Positions 26,953-36,414 of a stretch of DNA of 64,000 nucleotides are shown here, piece after piece. The DNA comes from Bacteroidales bacterium M3 (GTDB taxonomy: Bacteria > Bacteroidota > Bacteroidia > Bacteroidales > Muribaculaceae): positions 1 through 64,000 of the forward strand of contig LUJN01000044.1 of assembly GCA_001689445.1 (NCBI GenBank), read 5' to 3'. Within the stretch, counting starts at the first letter, position 1, and every line of letters begins with the position of its first letter. The position numbers and the translations under genes were made by a program. The notes below the pieces were generated by a model that saw only the letters and a program-made list of their open reading frames with translations, did not search any database and was not told where the DNA came from.

Positions 26953-28527
26953 ATGATTAATCCCAGCGAGATTTCGGAAATATTGAAACAACAGCTCGAA
27001 AGCGTGAACCAGAAGGTCTCTTTCGAGGAGGTTGGTACAGTCCTCGATGCGGGCGATGGTGTCGCCCATGTCTACGGGCTTGAAAATGTGTGCGCCAATG
27101 AGCTCGTAGAGTTTGAAAACGGTGTGAAAGGCGTGGCCCTTAACCTTGAGGAGAGCAACGTCGGCGTGATATTGCTTAACGATGTGGCAAAGGTGACCGA
27201 GAATATGACCGTGCGCCGCACCGGAGAGATTGCCTCAATCCCTGTGGGCGAGGGTCTGCTGGGACGTGTCATCAATGTGCTTGGCGAGCCTATCGACGGG
27301 GCCGGTCCCATAAGCGGCAAGCTGCTCCGTATGCCCCTTGAGCGCAAGGCTCCGGGTGTGATATTCCGCCAGCCTGTCAACCAGCCGTTGCAGACCGGCA
27401 TCAAGGCTGTCGACTCGATGGTGCCCATCGGCCGCGGTCAGCGTGAGCTTATCATCGGCGACCGCCAGATAGGCAAGACCGCCATCGCCATCGACACGAT
27501 AATAAACCAACGCAAGAACTTTGAGGAGGGCAAGCCTGTATATTGCATCTACGTGGCCATAGGGCAGAAGGCATCCTCGGTAGCGGCTATTGTCGACGAG
27601 TTGCGTCAGCATGGCGCACTCGACTACACTGTAGTGGTTGCCGCCACGGCATCCGACTCGGCCGCGATGCGCTACTACTCTCCGTTTGCGGGAGTAGCCA
27701 TCGGCGAGTATTTCCGCGACACCGGCCGCGATGCCCTCATTGTCTACGATGACCTTTCCAAGCAGGCGGTCGCTTACCGTGAGATATCGCTGATCCTTAA
27801 GCGTCCCTCGGGCCGTGAGGCATATCCCGGCGATATATTCTATCTCCACTCGCGTCTGCTTGAGCGTGCCGCCAAGATTATCGACAACCAGGCGGTGGCT
27901 TCCAGCATGAACGACCTGCCTGAAGCCCTGAAGCCCATCGTCAAGGGTGGCGGCTCACTGACCGCGCTCCCCATCATCGAGACGCAGGCCGGTGACGTGT
28001 CGGCATATATCCCTACCAATGTGATTTCAATCACCGACGGTCAGATATTCCTTGAGACCGCCCTGTTCAACCGAGGCATACGCCCCGCCATCAATGTGGG
28101 TATCTCCGTGTCGCGTGTGGGCGGTAACGCGCAGATCAAGTCGATGAAGAAAGTGGCCGGTACGCTGAAGATTGACCAGGCACAGTTCCGTGAGCTGGAG
28201 TCGTTCACCAAGTTTGGCGGCGACATCGACCCCGTGACCGCCCGTGTCATCGACAAGGGTCGCAAGAACGAGCGCCTTCTCATCCAGCCGCAGTATGACC
28301 CGTGGCCTGTCGAAAACCAGGTGGCTGTCATCTATTGCGGCACCAAGGGGCTGCTTGAGAATGTTCCCGCCGACAAGGTGGCTGAGTTTGAGAAGCTGTT
28401 CATCCAGTTGTTGAAGTCAAAGTATCAGGCCGAGGTCCTCGATGTCATCAAGGCCGGGCAGCTCACCGACGATGTTGCGGCCAAGCTCACCGAGGCTGCG
28501 GCAGAGATAACGGCACGATATAATTAA
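26953..28527 (+). CDS. atpA: ATP synthase F1 subunit alpha
   Basis: 524 aa. P-loop GDRQIGKT with K175, then [16 protein letters not shown] (written here [11 protein letters not shown]), [15 protein letters not shown] and the arginine-finger region [11 protein letters not shown]. Non-catalytic nucleotide-binding subunit. The gene is 12 bp upstream of atpG. Confidence 0.97.
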   Translation: MINPSEISEILKQQLESVNQKVSFEEVGTVLDAGDGVAHVYGLENVCANELVEFENGVKGVALNLEESNVGVILLNDVAKVTENMTVRRTGEIASIPVGEGLLGRVINVLGEPIDGAGPISGKLLRMPLERKAPGVIFRQPVNQPLQTGIKAVDSMVPIGRGQRELIIGDRQIGKTAIAIDTIINQRKNFEEGKPVYCIYVAIGQKASSVAAIVDELRQHGALDYTVVVAATASDSAAMRYYSPFAGVAIGEYFRDTGRDALIVYDDLSKQAVAYREISLILKRPSGREAYPGDIFYLHSRLLERAAKIIDNQAVASSMNDLPEALKPIVKGGGSLTALPIIETQAGDVSAYIPTNVISITDGQIFLETALFNRGIRPAINVGISVSRVGGNAQIKSMKKVAGTLKIDQAQFRELESFTKFGGDIDPVTARVIDKGRKNERLLIQPQYDPWPVENQVAVIYCGTKGLLENVPADKVAEFEKLFIQLLKSKYQAEVLDVIKAGQLTDDVAAKLTEAAAEITARYN

Positions 28528-28539
28528 GGAGACGTATAG

Positions 28540-29421
28540 ATGGCGACATTACGCGAACTAAAGGGCAGAATCGGGTCGGTAGCCTCCTCCGAGAAGATTA
28601 CCGGCGCCATGAAGATGATTTCTTCGGCCAAGATGCATAAGGCGCAGGGTGCGTTGGCACGCCTGCTGCCGTTCCGCAGCCAGATAGAGACCATCATAGG
28701 CAACCTGCTGTCGGCCGATGCCGTGTTCTCCTCGCCGCTGTTGCAGGAGCGCGACGTCAAGCGAGTCGGTATCGTGGCGTTTGGCTCTGACGACGGGCTG
28801 TGCGGGGCCTACAACCTCAATCTTTTCAAGGTTGTGCTTGCCAAGATTGAGCAGTTCAAGGCCGAGTATGGAGATGACACACGTTTTGTCATCATCCCCG
28901 TCGGGTCAAAGATGGCAAAGGCAGCTGTCAAGGTTGCCGGAGGCTGCGTTGACGTGGATGTCCCCTCCGAGATAAGTCCCAAGAGCGGATTGGCCGGTAT
29001 AAGGGCCTTCACCTCAATGCTTCAGCAGCGCTTTGTCGACGGTGAGCTTGACGCTGTGCATCTCGTCTACATGCACTTCCACAGCGTGAGCCGCCAGACG
29101 CCCCAGGATGACTGCCTGTTGCCCGTCAGCCCGCAGTCGCTTGCCAAGGATACCGCCGGAGTGACATGCCGTCCCTATATATTTGAGCCTGATGCCGACA
29201 CGATATTCTCGTCGGCCATTCCGATGTATATCCTCGCTGTGATGCAGGATGTGTTCACCGAGAACCAGGCATCGGAACAGGCGGCGCGTGTCATGGCTAT
29301 GCAGAGTGCCAACGACAACGCCAAGAAACTGCTTGAGCAGCTGCAGCTTGAGTATAACAAGCTGCGCCAGCAGAGCATCACGACCGAACTGCTCGATATA
29401 TTGGGCGGGCAGGTCAGGTAA
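28540..29421 (+). CDS. atpG: ATP synthase F1 subunit gamma
   Basis: 293 aa. The N-terminal helix MATLRELKGRIGSVASSEKI and ITGAMKMISSAKMHKAQ, a central Rossmann-like region (GSDDGLCGAYN), and the C-terminal helix NDNAKKLLEQLQLEYNKLRQ make up the rotor shaft. It is the last gene of the atp block; 175 bp with two hairpins separate it from nuoI. Confidence 0.95.
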   Translation: MATLRELKGRIGSVASSEKITGAMKMISSAKMHKAQGALARLLPFRSQIETIIGNLLSADAVFSSPLLQERDVKRVGIVAFGSDDGLCGAYNLNLFKVVLAKIEQFKAEYGDDTRFVIIPVGSKMAKAAVKVAGGCVDVDVPSEISPKSGLAGIRAFTSMLQQRFVDGELDAVHLVYMHFHSVSRQTPQDDCLLPVSPQSLAKDTAGVTCRPYIFEPDADTIFSSAIPMYILAVMQDVFTENQASEQAARVMAMQSANDNAKKLLEQLQLEYNKLRQQSITTELLDILGGQVR

Positions 29422-29436
29422 CGGATATGATAACCG

Positions 29437-29529
29437 GCCGTGGGGGAGTGAACCCGCACGGCTATTGCAGATATAGTCCCCGGCGATGTGCCGGATACAG
29501 GGCATTGATGCGGTCGCATAGGCGACCGC
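29437..29529 (+). promoter_or_regulatory. Two hairpins at the atpG-nuoI junction
   Basis: A first stem, GCCGTG pairing with CACGGC (29437-29464), and a second perfect stem GCGGTCGC/GCGACCGC (29510-29529, loop ATAG). Neither has a T-run, so complete termination is doubtful; they could stabilise the upstream mRNA end or attenuate read-through. The near-consensus CAATTTTG further on, near 29562, could be a weak promoter for nuoI. Confidence 0.4.
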
Positions 29530-29596
29530 CGTCAAGCCCGGTTTTAGAACGATTATTAACCAATTTTGCTTAAAGGAAATAAGCCAACATTATAAT

Positions 29597-30301
29597 ATGG
29601 GTAGTGTTAAAGATTATTTTTCATCGTTGGGGTCGGGCGTAGTAAGCCTCCTCAAGGGTATGCAGGTAACCGGCAAAGAGCTTGTCACCCCCAAGGTGAC
29701 CGAGCGGTATCCCGAGAACAGGGACACCCATAAGATTCCCGACCGGTTCCGTGCTGAACTCACGTTGAAGTATGACGACGAGGGGCGCCACAAGTGTATT
29801 GCCTGTGGCATCTGCCAGCGCAACTGTCCCAACGGAACGATTACCATCACCACCAAGACCGTCGATACCCCCGACGGCAAGAAGAAGCGCAAGCTTGACA
29901 AGTACATCTATGACCTTGGCAGTTGCATTTTCTGCCAGTTGTGTGTGTCGACCTGTCCGCAGGATGCGCTTGAGTTTTCAAACGACTTCGAGCAGGCAGT
30001 GTTCAACCGCGACAAGCTCGTCAAGCAGCTCAACTATCTCCCTGAGAAGGAAGACCCCGCGCCGACCCCCGAGGAGCTTGCCAAGGCTGCCGCCGAGCGT
30101 GAGGCCAAGATAGCCGCCGCCAAGGCTGCCGCCGCTGCCAAGAAGGCCGCTGCCGCCGCAGCGGCAGGAGCTGATGCCCCTAAGGCCACGGCTGCTGAGG
30201 CTCCGAAAGCTGCCGAAGCCCCGAAGCCTGCCGCCGCTGCTCCGAAGGCAACCCCGGCAAAGCCCGACGCTACGGAATCCACCGAAAATAATAATAAATA
30301 A
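29597..30301 (+). CDS. nuoI: NADH-quinone oxidoreductase subunit I
   Basis: 234 aa. Two [4Fe-4S] motifs: C67-x2-C70-x2-C73-x3-C77 and C110-x2-C113-x2-C116-x3-C120, carrying clusters N6a and N6b. After residue 152 comes a tail of about 80 residues almost entirely Ala, Lys, Pro and Glu, which is not part of the conserved fold. With NuoE/F/G absent, NuoI would be the entry point for electrons, and the tail could serve docking of an electron donor; that is inference. First gene after the atp insertion. Confidence 0.93.
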   Translation: MGSVKDYFSSLGSGVVSLLKGMQVTGKELVTPKVTERYPENRDTHKIPDRFRAELTLKYDDEGRHKCIACGICQRNCPNGTITITTKTVDTPDGKKKRKLDKYIYDLGSCIFCQLCVSTCPQDALEFSNDFEQAVFNRDKLVKQLNYLPEKEDPAPTPEELAKAAAEREAKIAAAKAAAAAKKAAAAAAAGADAPKATAAEAPKAAEAPKPAAAAPKATPAKPDATESTENNNK

Positions 30302-30306
30302 TCTAT

Positions 30307-30834
30307 ATGGAATCAGTAGGAAGTATCATTATGTATTTCGTAATCGCTGTGGCGATTATCGTTTTCTCGGTACTCACGGTCACCACGCGGAAGATTTTGC
30401 GCTCGGCCACCTACCTGTTGTTTACCCTCTTTGCGACTGCCGGCCTATACTTCAAGCTCGACTACGAGTTTCTCGGCGCGGTGCAGATAGCGGTCTACGC
30501 AGGCGGTATCGTAGTGCTCTTTGTCTTCTCGATATTGCTCACGAGCAAGCCCGGTGACAATAGTGCCCGACTTACTTCAAAGAGCCGTATTCTCGGTCTC
30601 GTGGCAGCAGTGGCTGCCGTCGGCGTGACAGGGTGGGGGCTCCTGAGCCAGTGTGCCATGATGTCCACCCCGATGCAGTCGGTAGAGTCTCTTGCCGCCG
30701 ACTTCTCAATGGACCGTATCGGCACATTCCTGCTCGGCACGGAGAAGTTCCAGTATCTTCTCCCGTTTGAGGCTATCAGTGTGTTGTTACTCGCATGTAT
30801 AATCGGTGGTGTCGTAGTCGCCCGCAGAAGATAA
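30307..30834 (+). CDS. nuoJ: NADH-quinone oxidoreductase subunit J
   Basis: 175 aa, five membrane helices. The conserved third helix AVQIAVYAGGIVVLFVFSIL is clear. Membrane-arm subunit next to NuoH/K. It is 5 bp after nuoI and 12 bp before nuoK. Confidence 0.93.
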   Translation: MESVGSIIMYFVIAVAIIVFSVLTVTTRKILRSATYLLFTLFATAGLYFKLDYEFLGAVQIAVYAGGIVVLFVFSILLTSKPGDNSARLTSKSRILGLVAAVAAVGVTGWGLLSQCAMMSTPMQSVESLAADFSMDRIGTFLLGTEKFQYLLPFEAISVLLLACIIGGVVVARRR

Positions 30835-30846
30835 TCCCGCAGAGTT

Positions 30847-31158
30847 ATGGAGATTACACTTATATGGTATTTGATTCCCAGCCTCATCATGTTTGGCTGC
30901 GGCATTTACGGATTCATCACCCGTAAAAATATGATTGCGATATTGATTTCGCTTGAGCTGATGCTCAACGCTGTCGATATCAATTTTGTGCTTTTCAACC
31001 GTTTCCTCTACCCCGGGGCGTTGGAAGGAATGTTCTTCACCCTCTTTGCCATAGCGTTGGCAGCAGCCGAGACCGCCCTGGCAATAGCCATCATCATCAA
31101 TGTGTTCCGTGTGGCAAAGAATATTGACATCCGCGACCTAACCAAAATGAAATTTTAA
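30847..31158 (+). CDS. nuoK: NADH-quinone oxidoreductase subunit K
   Basis: 103 aa, three helices. The essential membrane glutamates are visible in ILISLELMLNAVDINF and AAAETALAIAI. Member of the proton path. 5 bp from nuoL. Confidence 0.95.
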   Translation: MEITLIWYLIPSLIMFGCGIYGFITRKNMIAILISLELMLNAVDINFVLFNRFLYPGALEGMFFTLFAIALAAAETALAIAIIINVFRVAKNIDIRDLTKMKF

Positions 31159-31163
31159 GCGCT

Positions 31164-33173
31164 ATGGACTTTATATTACCGTTACTTATATTGGCGATAC
31201 CCTTAGGAATGTTCATTTTCCTTGGGCTTGTGGGCATGAGGATGAGCCACAAGACCGCCGGTGTGCTCGGCACGCTCGGCATGGGTACGACCCTCGTGCT
31301 CGCCTATATCACGGCGTTCACCTACTATTTCAGCGGCAGTGCCGACTTTATCACTGCCGCCGGCGACCGCCTGCAGTATGTGGTGTTCAATGTCACATGG
31401 CTTGAGTTTACCCGCGATCTCGTGATACGTCTCGGGTTCCTGCTCGATCCGATATCGGCCATGATGCTTGTTGTCATCACCACCATATCGTTTATGGTGC
31501 ATCTCTACAGCATGGGCTATATGCGCGACCATCACGGGGTGTTTGAGCACGGCTTCCAGCGTTTCTACGCGTTCCTGTCGCTGTTCAGCTTCTCGATGCT
31601 CGGCCTTGTCGTGGCCACCAACATCTTCCAGATGTACATCTTCTGGGAGCTTGTGGGCGCATCCTCTTACCTGCTTATCGGATTCTATTACACCAAGCCC
31701 TCGGCAGTGTCGGCATCCAAAAAGGCGTTTATCGTCACCCGCTTTGCCGACCTCGGCTTCCTCATCGGTATCCTCATCCTGTCCTACTATACCGGCACGT
31801 TCAACTTCACCGACCTCACTTCGGTGCCTGTCGACGGCGTTGCCGATGTATACCGTGTGAGCGAACAGACCGCGCTCAATGTCAAGGGCGTGTTTGAGAA
31901 CGGGGCAGCCCCGATGTTCATGGGCGCGTCGGTGCTCACTTGGGCGCTCGTGCTCATCTTCATGGGCGGTATGGGTAAGTCGGCTATGATGCCGCTGCAC
32001 ATATGGCTCCCCGACGCTATGGAAGGCCCGACCCCCGTGTCGGCCCTCATCCATGCCGCCACGATGGTTGTCGCCGGTGTATATCTGGTGGCACGCCTGT
32101 TCCCCCTCTACTTGATGGAGGAGAGCGCGCTCGTCATCATCACGGTGGTCGGCGCGGTGACAGCGTTCTATGCCGCCATGGTGGCTTGTACTCAGGTCGA
32201 CATCAAGCGCGTGCTTGCGTTCTCGACCATCTCGCAGATTGCGTTCATGATGGTGTCGCTCGGCGTTGCCCGTCCCGATTTTCATGAGGGGCTCGGTTAC
32301 ATGGCCTCGATGTTCCACCTGTTCACCCACGCCATGTTCAAGGCGTTGCTGTTCCTCGGTGCCGGCGCGCTCATCCATGCTATCGGCTCAAACGACTATA
32401 CCGAGATGCACGGTCTGCGCAAGTATATGCCCATCACCCACTGGACGTTCCTCATCGGCTGTCTCGCCATCGCGGGTATCATCCCATTCTCGGGATTCTT
32501 CTCCAAGGACGAGATTCTCAGCTCATGCCTCGGCTACAGCTGGGTCGCCTATGCATGGATGTCGATGGTGGCCGGTCTGACAGCGTTCTACATGTTCCGT
32601 CTCTACTACCTCATCTTCTGGTGGAAGGAACACAAGGTGCGCGAGGGGCATCACGCTCCCCACGACCAGCCCTGGACCATGTCGTTGCCGCTGATTATCC
32701 TTGCCGCCATTTCGTGCGTGGCCGGGTTCATCCCCTTCGGCAAGTTTGTGTCATGGAACGGCGAGCCTTACGACTTCATGGCTCACTTTGACTGGTCGGT
32801 TGCAGGCGTCAGCCTTGCAGTGGCAGTGCTTGCCATCGCGCTCGCGACGGTCATGTACCGCAAGGAGAACAGTCTCCCCGCCAAGTTCAAGAACGCCCTT
32901 CCGGCCCTTTGGACATGGTGTTTCCACCGCTTCTACTGGGACGAGCTTTACATGTTCATCACCCACAAGATTATCTTCAACAGCATCTGCAAGCCTATAG
33001 CATGGTTTGACCGCCACATCATTGACGGCACGATGGATGCCTTTGCCACCGTCACCAACAAGGCTTCGTGGAGCATACGCGGCCTGCAGTCGGGAAGCAT
33101 ACAGATGTATGTGTGGGTTTACCTTATCGGCGCGTTGCTCCTTGGCGCGGTGACAGTAATATGCCTCATTTAA
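31164..33173 (+). CDS. nuoL: NADH-quinone oxidoreductase subunit L
   Basis: 669 aa antiporter-like subunit with about 16 helices and the long lateral helix at the C-terminal end. Signatures: FWELVGASSYLLIGFYY, KSAMMPLHIWLPDAMEGPTP with functional Lys and His, and FTHAMFKALLFLGAGALIHA. Full length compared with the family. Confidence 0.96.
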   Translation: MDFILPLLILAIPLGMFIFLGLVGMRMSHKTAGVLGTLGMGTTLVLAYITAFTYYFSGSADFITAAGDRLQYVVFNVTWLEFTRDLVIRLGFLLDPISAMMLVVITTISFMVHLYSMGYMRDHHGVFEHGFQRFYAFLSLFSFSMLGLVVATNIFQMYIFWELVGASSYLLIGFYYTKPSAVSASKKAFIVTRFADLGFLIGILILSYYTGTFNFTDLTSVPVDGVADVYRVSEQTALNVKGVFENGAAPMFMGASVLTWALVLIFMGGMGKSAMMPLHIWLPDAMEGPTPVSALIHAATMVVAGVYLVARLFPLYLMEESALVIITVVGAVTAFYAAMVACTQVDIKRVLAFSTISQIAFMMVSLGVARPDFHEGLGYMASMFHLFTHAMFKALLFLGAGALIHAIGSNDYTEMHGLRKYMPITHWTFLIGCLAIAGIIPFSGFFSKDEILSSCLGYSWVAYAWMSMVAGLTAFYMFRLYYLIFWWKEHKVREGHHAPHDQPWTMSLPLIILAAISCVAGFIPFGKFVSWNGEPYDFMAHFDWSVAGVSLAVAVLAIALATVMYRKENSLPAKFKNALPALWTWCFHRFYWDELYMFITHKIIFNSICKPIAWFDRHIIDGTMDAFATVTNKASWSIRGLQSGSIQMYVWVYLIGALLLGAVTVICLI

Positions 33174-33196
33174 TCTTCCGATAAAATATAGTAATT

Positions 33197-34729
33197 ATGT
33201 TTTCCAATATATTGATTTATTTTGTGGTAATCCCCGTGTTGATGTTGGCGGGGCTTGCCTTGACAAGAAACATGAGGCAGATAAGGGCTGTCGCCGTGGT
33301 CGGGTCTTCCGCCCTGGTGGCCCTGTCGGTGGTGCTGCTCGTGCAGTACTTGCAGCTCCGCGCCGCCGGCGAGACAGCCGCCATGCTGTTCACTGACTCC
33401 TGGATGTGGTATTCGCCGCTCAACATCCACCTTGCCGTGGGTGTCGACGGTATCTCCGTGGCTATGCTTATCCTCTCGGCCATCATCGTTTTTGCCGGGT
33501 CGTTTGCATCGTGGAAAATCAATCCGCTGCCCAAGGAGTTTTTCCTGTGGCTCATACTCCTTTCGATAGGTGTGTTCGGGTTCTTCATCTCCATCGACCT
33601 GTTCACGATGTTCATGTTCTACGAGGTCGCACTCATCCCGATGTACCTGCTTATCGGCATATGGGGTACGGGACGCAAGGAGTATTCGGCTATGAAGCTC
33701 ACGCTTATGCTTATGGGCGGCTCGGCATTTCTGCTGCTCGGCATCCTCGGCATCTACTTCAACTCCGTGGGTGCTGACGGCCAGCACACGATGAATCTCC
33801 TTGAAATCGCCGAGAACGGTGTCGACCACGATTGGCAGATGTTCCTCTTCCCGATGACGTTTGTGGGCTTTGGCGTGCTCGGCGCGATGTTCCCGTTCCA
33901 CACATGGAGCCCCGACGGTCACGCCTCGGCGCCTACCGCGGTGTCGATGCTCCATGCCGGCGTGTTGATGAAGCTCGGAGGCTACGGATGCTTCCGTGTT
34001 GCCATCTACCTCATGCCTGAGGCCGCACACGAGCTTGCGTGGATATTCCTTATCCTTACCGGTATCTCGGTTGTCTACGGGGCATTCTCGGCTTGCGTGC
34101 AGACCGACCTCAAGTATATCAACGCATATTCATCGGTGAGCCACTGCGGTCTGGTGCTCTTTGCCATCCTGATGCTCAACACCACCGCCATGACGGGTGC
34201 CATCCTCCAGATGCTCTCCCATGGTCTGATGACGGCATTGTTCTTTGCACTCATAGGTATGATATACGGTCGCACCCACACCCGTGACATCCGTCTCATG
34301 GGAGGCTTGATGAAGATAATGCCTTTCCTCGCGGTGAGCTATGTGATTGCCGGTATGGCGTCACTCGGTCTCCCGGGATTGAGCGGGTTTGTGGCCGAGA
34401 TGACAATCTTTGTCGGCTCGTTCAGTCAGGGTATGATTGACTACCTCAGCGGCGCGGGTTCGCTCCGACTTGTGTTTACCATCATCGCCTGCTGCTCGAT
34501 TGTGATAACCGCCGTCTATATCCTCCGCGTTGTCGGCAAGCTGCTGCTTGGCCCCGTTCAGGACAAGCACCATCTTGAGCTGACCGACGCCACATGGTGG
34601 GAGCGTCTTTCGGTTGTCACCCTCATTGTAAGCGTTGCCGCCATCGGTTGCTTCCCCAACTTCTTCGCGACGTTGATTTCCGACACGTTTGTGCGCAGCT
34701 TTGGCTCGATAATTGAAGTACTCAACTAA
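33197..34729 (+). CDS. nuoM: NADH-quinone oxidoreductase subunit M
   Basis: 510 aa, about 14 helices, antiporter-like. FYEVALIPMYLLIGIWG contains the key membrane Glu; FPFHTWSPDGHASAPTAVSM and SHGLMTALFFALIGMIYGRT are family hallmarks. 23 bp after nuoL. Confidence 0.96.
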   Translation: MFSNILIYFVVIPVLMLAGLALTRNMRQIRAVAVVGSSALVALSVVLLVQYLQLRAAGETAAMLFTDSWMWYSPLNIHLAVGVDGISVAMLILSAIIVFAGSFASWKINPLPKEFFLWLILLSIGVFGFFISIDLFTMFMFYEVALIPMYLLIGIWGTGRKEYSAMKLTLMLMGGSAFLLLGILGIYFNSVGADGQHTMNLLEIAENGVDHDWQMFLFPMTFVGFGVLGAMFPFHTWSPDGHASAPTAVSMLHAGVLMKLGGYGCFRVAIYLMPEAAHELAWIFLILTGISVVYGAFSACVQTDLKYINAYSSVSHCGLVLFAILMLNTTAMTGAILQMLSHGLMTALFFALIGMIYGRTHTRDIRLMGGLMKIMPFLAVSYVIAGMASLGLPGLSGFVAEMTIFVGSFSQGMIDYLSGAGSLRLVFTIIACCSIVITAVYILRVVGKLLLGPVQDKHHLELTDATWWERLSVVTLIVSVAAIGCFPNFFATLISDTFVRSFGSIIEVLN

Positions 34730-34748
34730 ACAATAGATTGATAGCGAT

Positions 34749-36215
34749 ATGGATTATTCACAATTTTTGATAATGGGTCAAGAAATAGGATTGCTCATCG
34801 TATTTCTATTAGTCTTTTTGCTTGACGTATTCTCCACCAACAAGGGTGGCCGCTCGATAATCTCGGGCACGACCATCATCCTGTTCGGACTGTTCACGAT
34901 ATACAGCTTATGCCCCTGTGAGGGCGTGGCGTTTGAGGGTATGTATGTCACCTCGCCGGTGATTTCGGCCATCAAGGCCATTCTCAATATCGGCGTGCTC
35001 ATCGTGCTCATCCAGTCGATGCAGTGGGCCAATTCCGAGTCACAGGTCGTGCGCCGTGGCGAGTTCTACGAGCTGTTGCTCGTGACGCTGTTCGGCATGT
35101 ACATCATGATTTCAGCCCGTCACTTCCTGCTCTTTGTCATCGGTCTTGAGACCGCATCGCTGCCTCTCGCCGCCATGGTGGCCTTTGACAAGAAACGCTA
35201 TGAGAGCCACGAGGCAGCCATCAAGTACATGCTTACCGCCGTATTCTCGTCGGCAGTGTTCATGATGGGACTGTCATTTGTCTACGCGCTTGCCGGGTCA
35301 CTCTACTTTGCCGACATTGCCGCTGTGGCTACCGAGAGCACGCTGCTCGTCATCGCATTGGCGTTTGTCATCGCCGGTATCGGCTTCAAGCTCTCGCTTG
35401 TGCCGTTCCATCTCTGGACTGCTGATGTATATCAGGGTGCCCCCACAATTGTCACCTCCTATCTCTCGGTCATCTCCAAGGGTGCGGCAGCGTTTGCGTT
35501 CATGGTGATATTGGTGCAGGTGTTTGGCGCGTTCTATTCCAATGTGTGGGAATGGATGCTCTATGCCCTCATCATTCTGACAATCACTGTCGGTAACCTC
35601 TTCGCGATACGCCAGCGCAACATGAAGCGCTTCCTTGCTTTCTCGTCGGTGTCACAGGCCGGCTACATTATGCTTGGCGTGATAGCCTGCAACGCCATAG
35701 GTCTCGGTTCGATGATGTACTACATACTTGTCTACATCTTCTCTAACCTTGCCGCCTTCGGTGTGATTTCGGCCATCGAAAACAAGACCGGTCGCGTGAG
35801 CATGGATGATTACAACGGGCTTTACAAGACCAACCCGCGCCTGTCGTTCACGATGATGCTTGCCATGTTCTCCCTCGCGGGTATACCCCCGTTTGCGGGC
35901 TTTTTCAGCAAGTTCTTCATCTTTGGCTCGACAATTGATGCCGCCACAGGCACGGCTCATCCCGCCGCACTTTACGTGCTCGTGCTCATAGCGTTGATCA
36001 ACACCATCGTGTCGCTCTACTACTATCTGCTCGTTGTCAAGGCGATGTTCATCTCCAGCGATGAGTGCGTCATTCCGGCATTCCGCTCGGCCTGGAGCGA
36101 GCGTGTCGGCATGTGGATATGCGTTGCCGGCATCATAGGTCTCGGTCTCGTCAGCTGCATCTACGGCTACCTCACCGAGACATCCGCCGCAAGCACATTC
36201 TTTGCTTCGCTCTAA
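34749..36215 (+). CDS. nuoN: NADH-quinone oxidoreductase subunit N
   Basis: 488 aa, about 14 helices. Signatures: FVIGLETASLPLAAMVAF, KLSLVPFHLWTADVYQGAPT, and MFSLAGIPPFAGFFSKFFIF. Last gene of the locus; a strong terminator follows 20 bp after the stop. Confidence 0.96.
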   Translation: MDYSQFLIMGQEIGLLIVFLLVFLLDVFSTNKGGRSIISGTTIILFGLFTIYSLCPCEGVAFEGMYVTSPVISAIKAILNIGVLIVLIQSMQWANSESQVVRRGEFYELLLVTLFGMYIMISARHFLLFVIGLETASLPLAAMVAFDKKRYESHEAAIKYMLTAVFSSAVFMMGLSFVYALAGSLYFADIAAVATESTLLVIALAFVIAGIGFKLSLVPFHLWTADVYQGAPTIVTSYLSVISKGAAAFAFMVILVQVFGAFYSNVWEWMLYALIILTITVGNLFAIRQRNMKRFLAFSSVSQAGYIMLGVIACNAIGLGSMMYYILVYIFSNLAAFGVISAIENKTGRVSMDDYNGLYKTNPRLSFTMMLAMFSLAGIPPFAGFFSKFFIFGSTIDAATGTAHPAALYVLVLIALINTIVSLYYYLLVVKAMFISSDECVIPAFRSAWSERVGMWICVAGIIGLGLVSCIYGYLTETSAASTFFASL

Positions 36216-36234
36216 TAGGATATTACACTGATAA

Positions 36235-36277
36235 GGCAGCCCCGCCGGTCATCCGACCGGCGGGGCTGCCTGTCTTT
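36235..36277 (+). terminator. Terminator of the nuo-atp locus
   Basis: GGCAGCCCCGCCGGTC, ATCC, and the exact complement at 36255-36270, followed by TGTCTTT. It is the only strong intrinsic terminator I see from nuoA to here. Confidence 0.88.
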
Positions 36278-36284
36278 AGGGGGG

Positions 36285-36354
36285 AGGTCAAATAGGGCTA
36301 ATAGGCCCAATAGGTCTAATAAATATAGGGCCTATTTGACCTATTAGCCCTATC
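36285..36354. repeat. Tract of AATAGG-type repeats with inverted arms
   Basis: A roughly 70-bp run of variants of CTAATAGG, CAAATAGG and CCAATAGG. AGGTCAAATAGG (36285-36296) is repeated inverted at 36331-36342, and GGGCTAATAGG also occurs inverted to the right. It lies between the nuoN terminator and the next promoter; it is non-coding. Confidence 0.7.
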
Positions 36355-36400
36355 GGACTTATTATTCTCAGAATATTCAACACTGTGTCGTGGGTTTTGG

Positions 36401-36408
36401 CTAAATTT
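36401..36408 (+). promoter_or_regulatory. -7 box (TAAATTTG) 6 nt before the glycosyltransferase start
   Basis: TAAATTTG followed 6 nt later by a GTG at 36415, the basis for choosing this start over the longer GTG frame from 36385, which would include the promoter. Confidence 0.55.
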
Positions 36409-36414
36409 GCGGTC

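Noticed and set aside
36285..36354. Repeat tract considered as a CRISPR array
   Set aside because: Units are 6-11 bp and contiguous without spacers, and there are no cas genes in the window.
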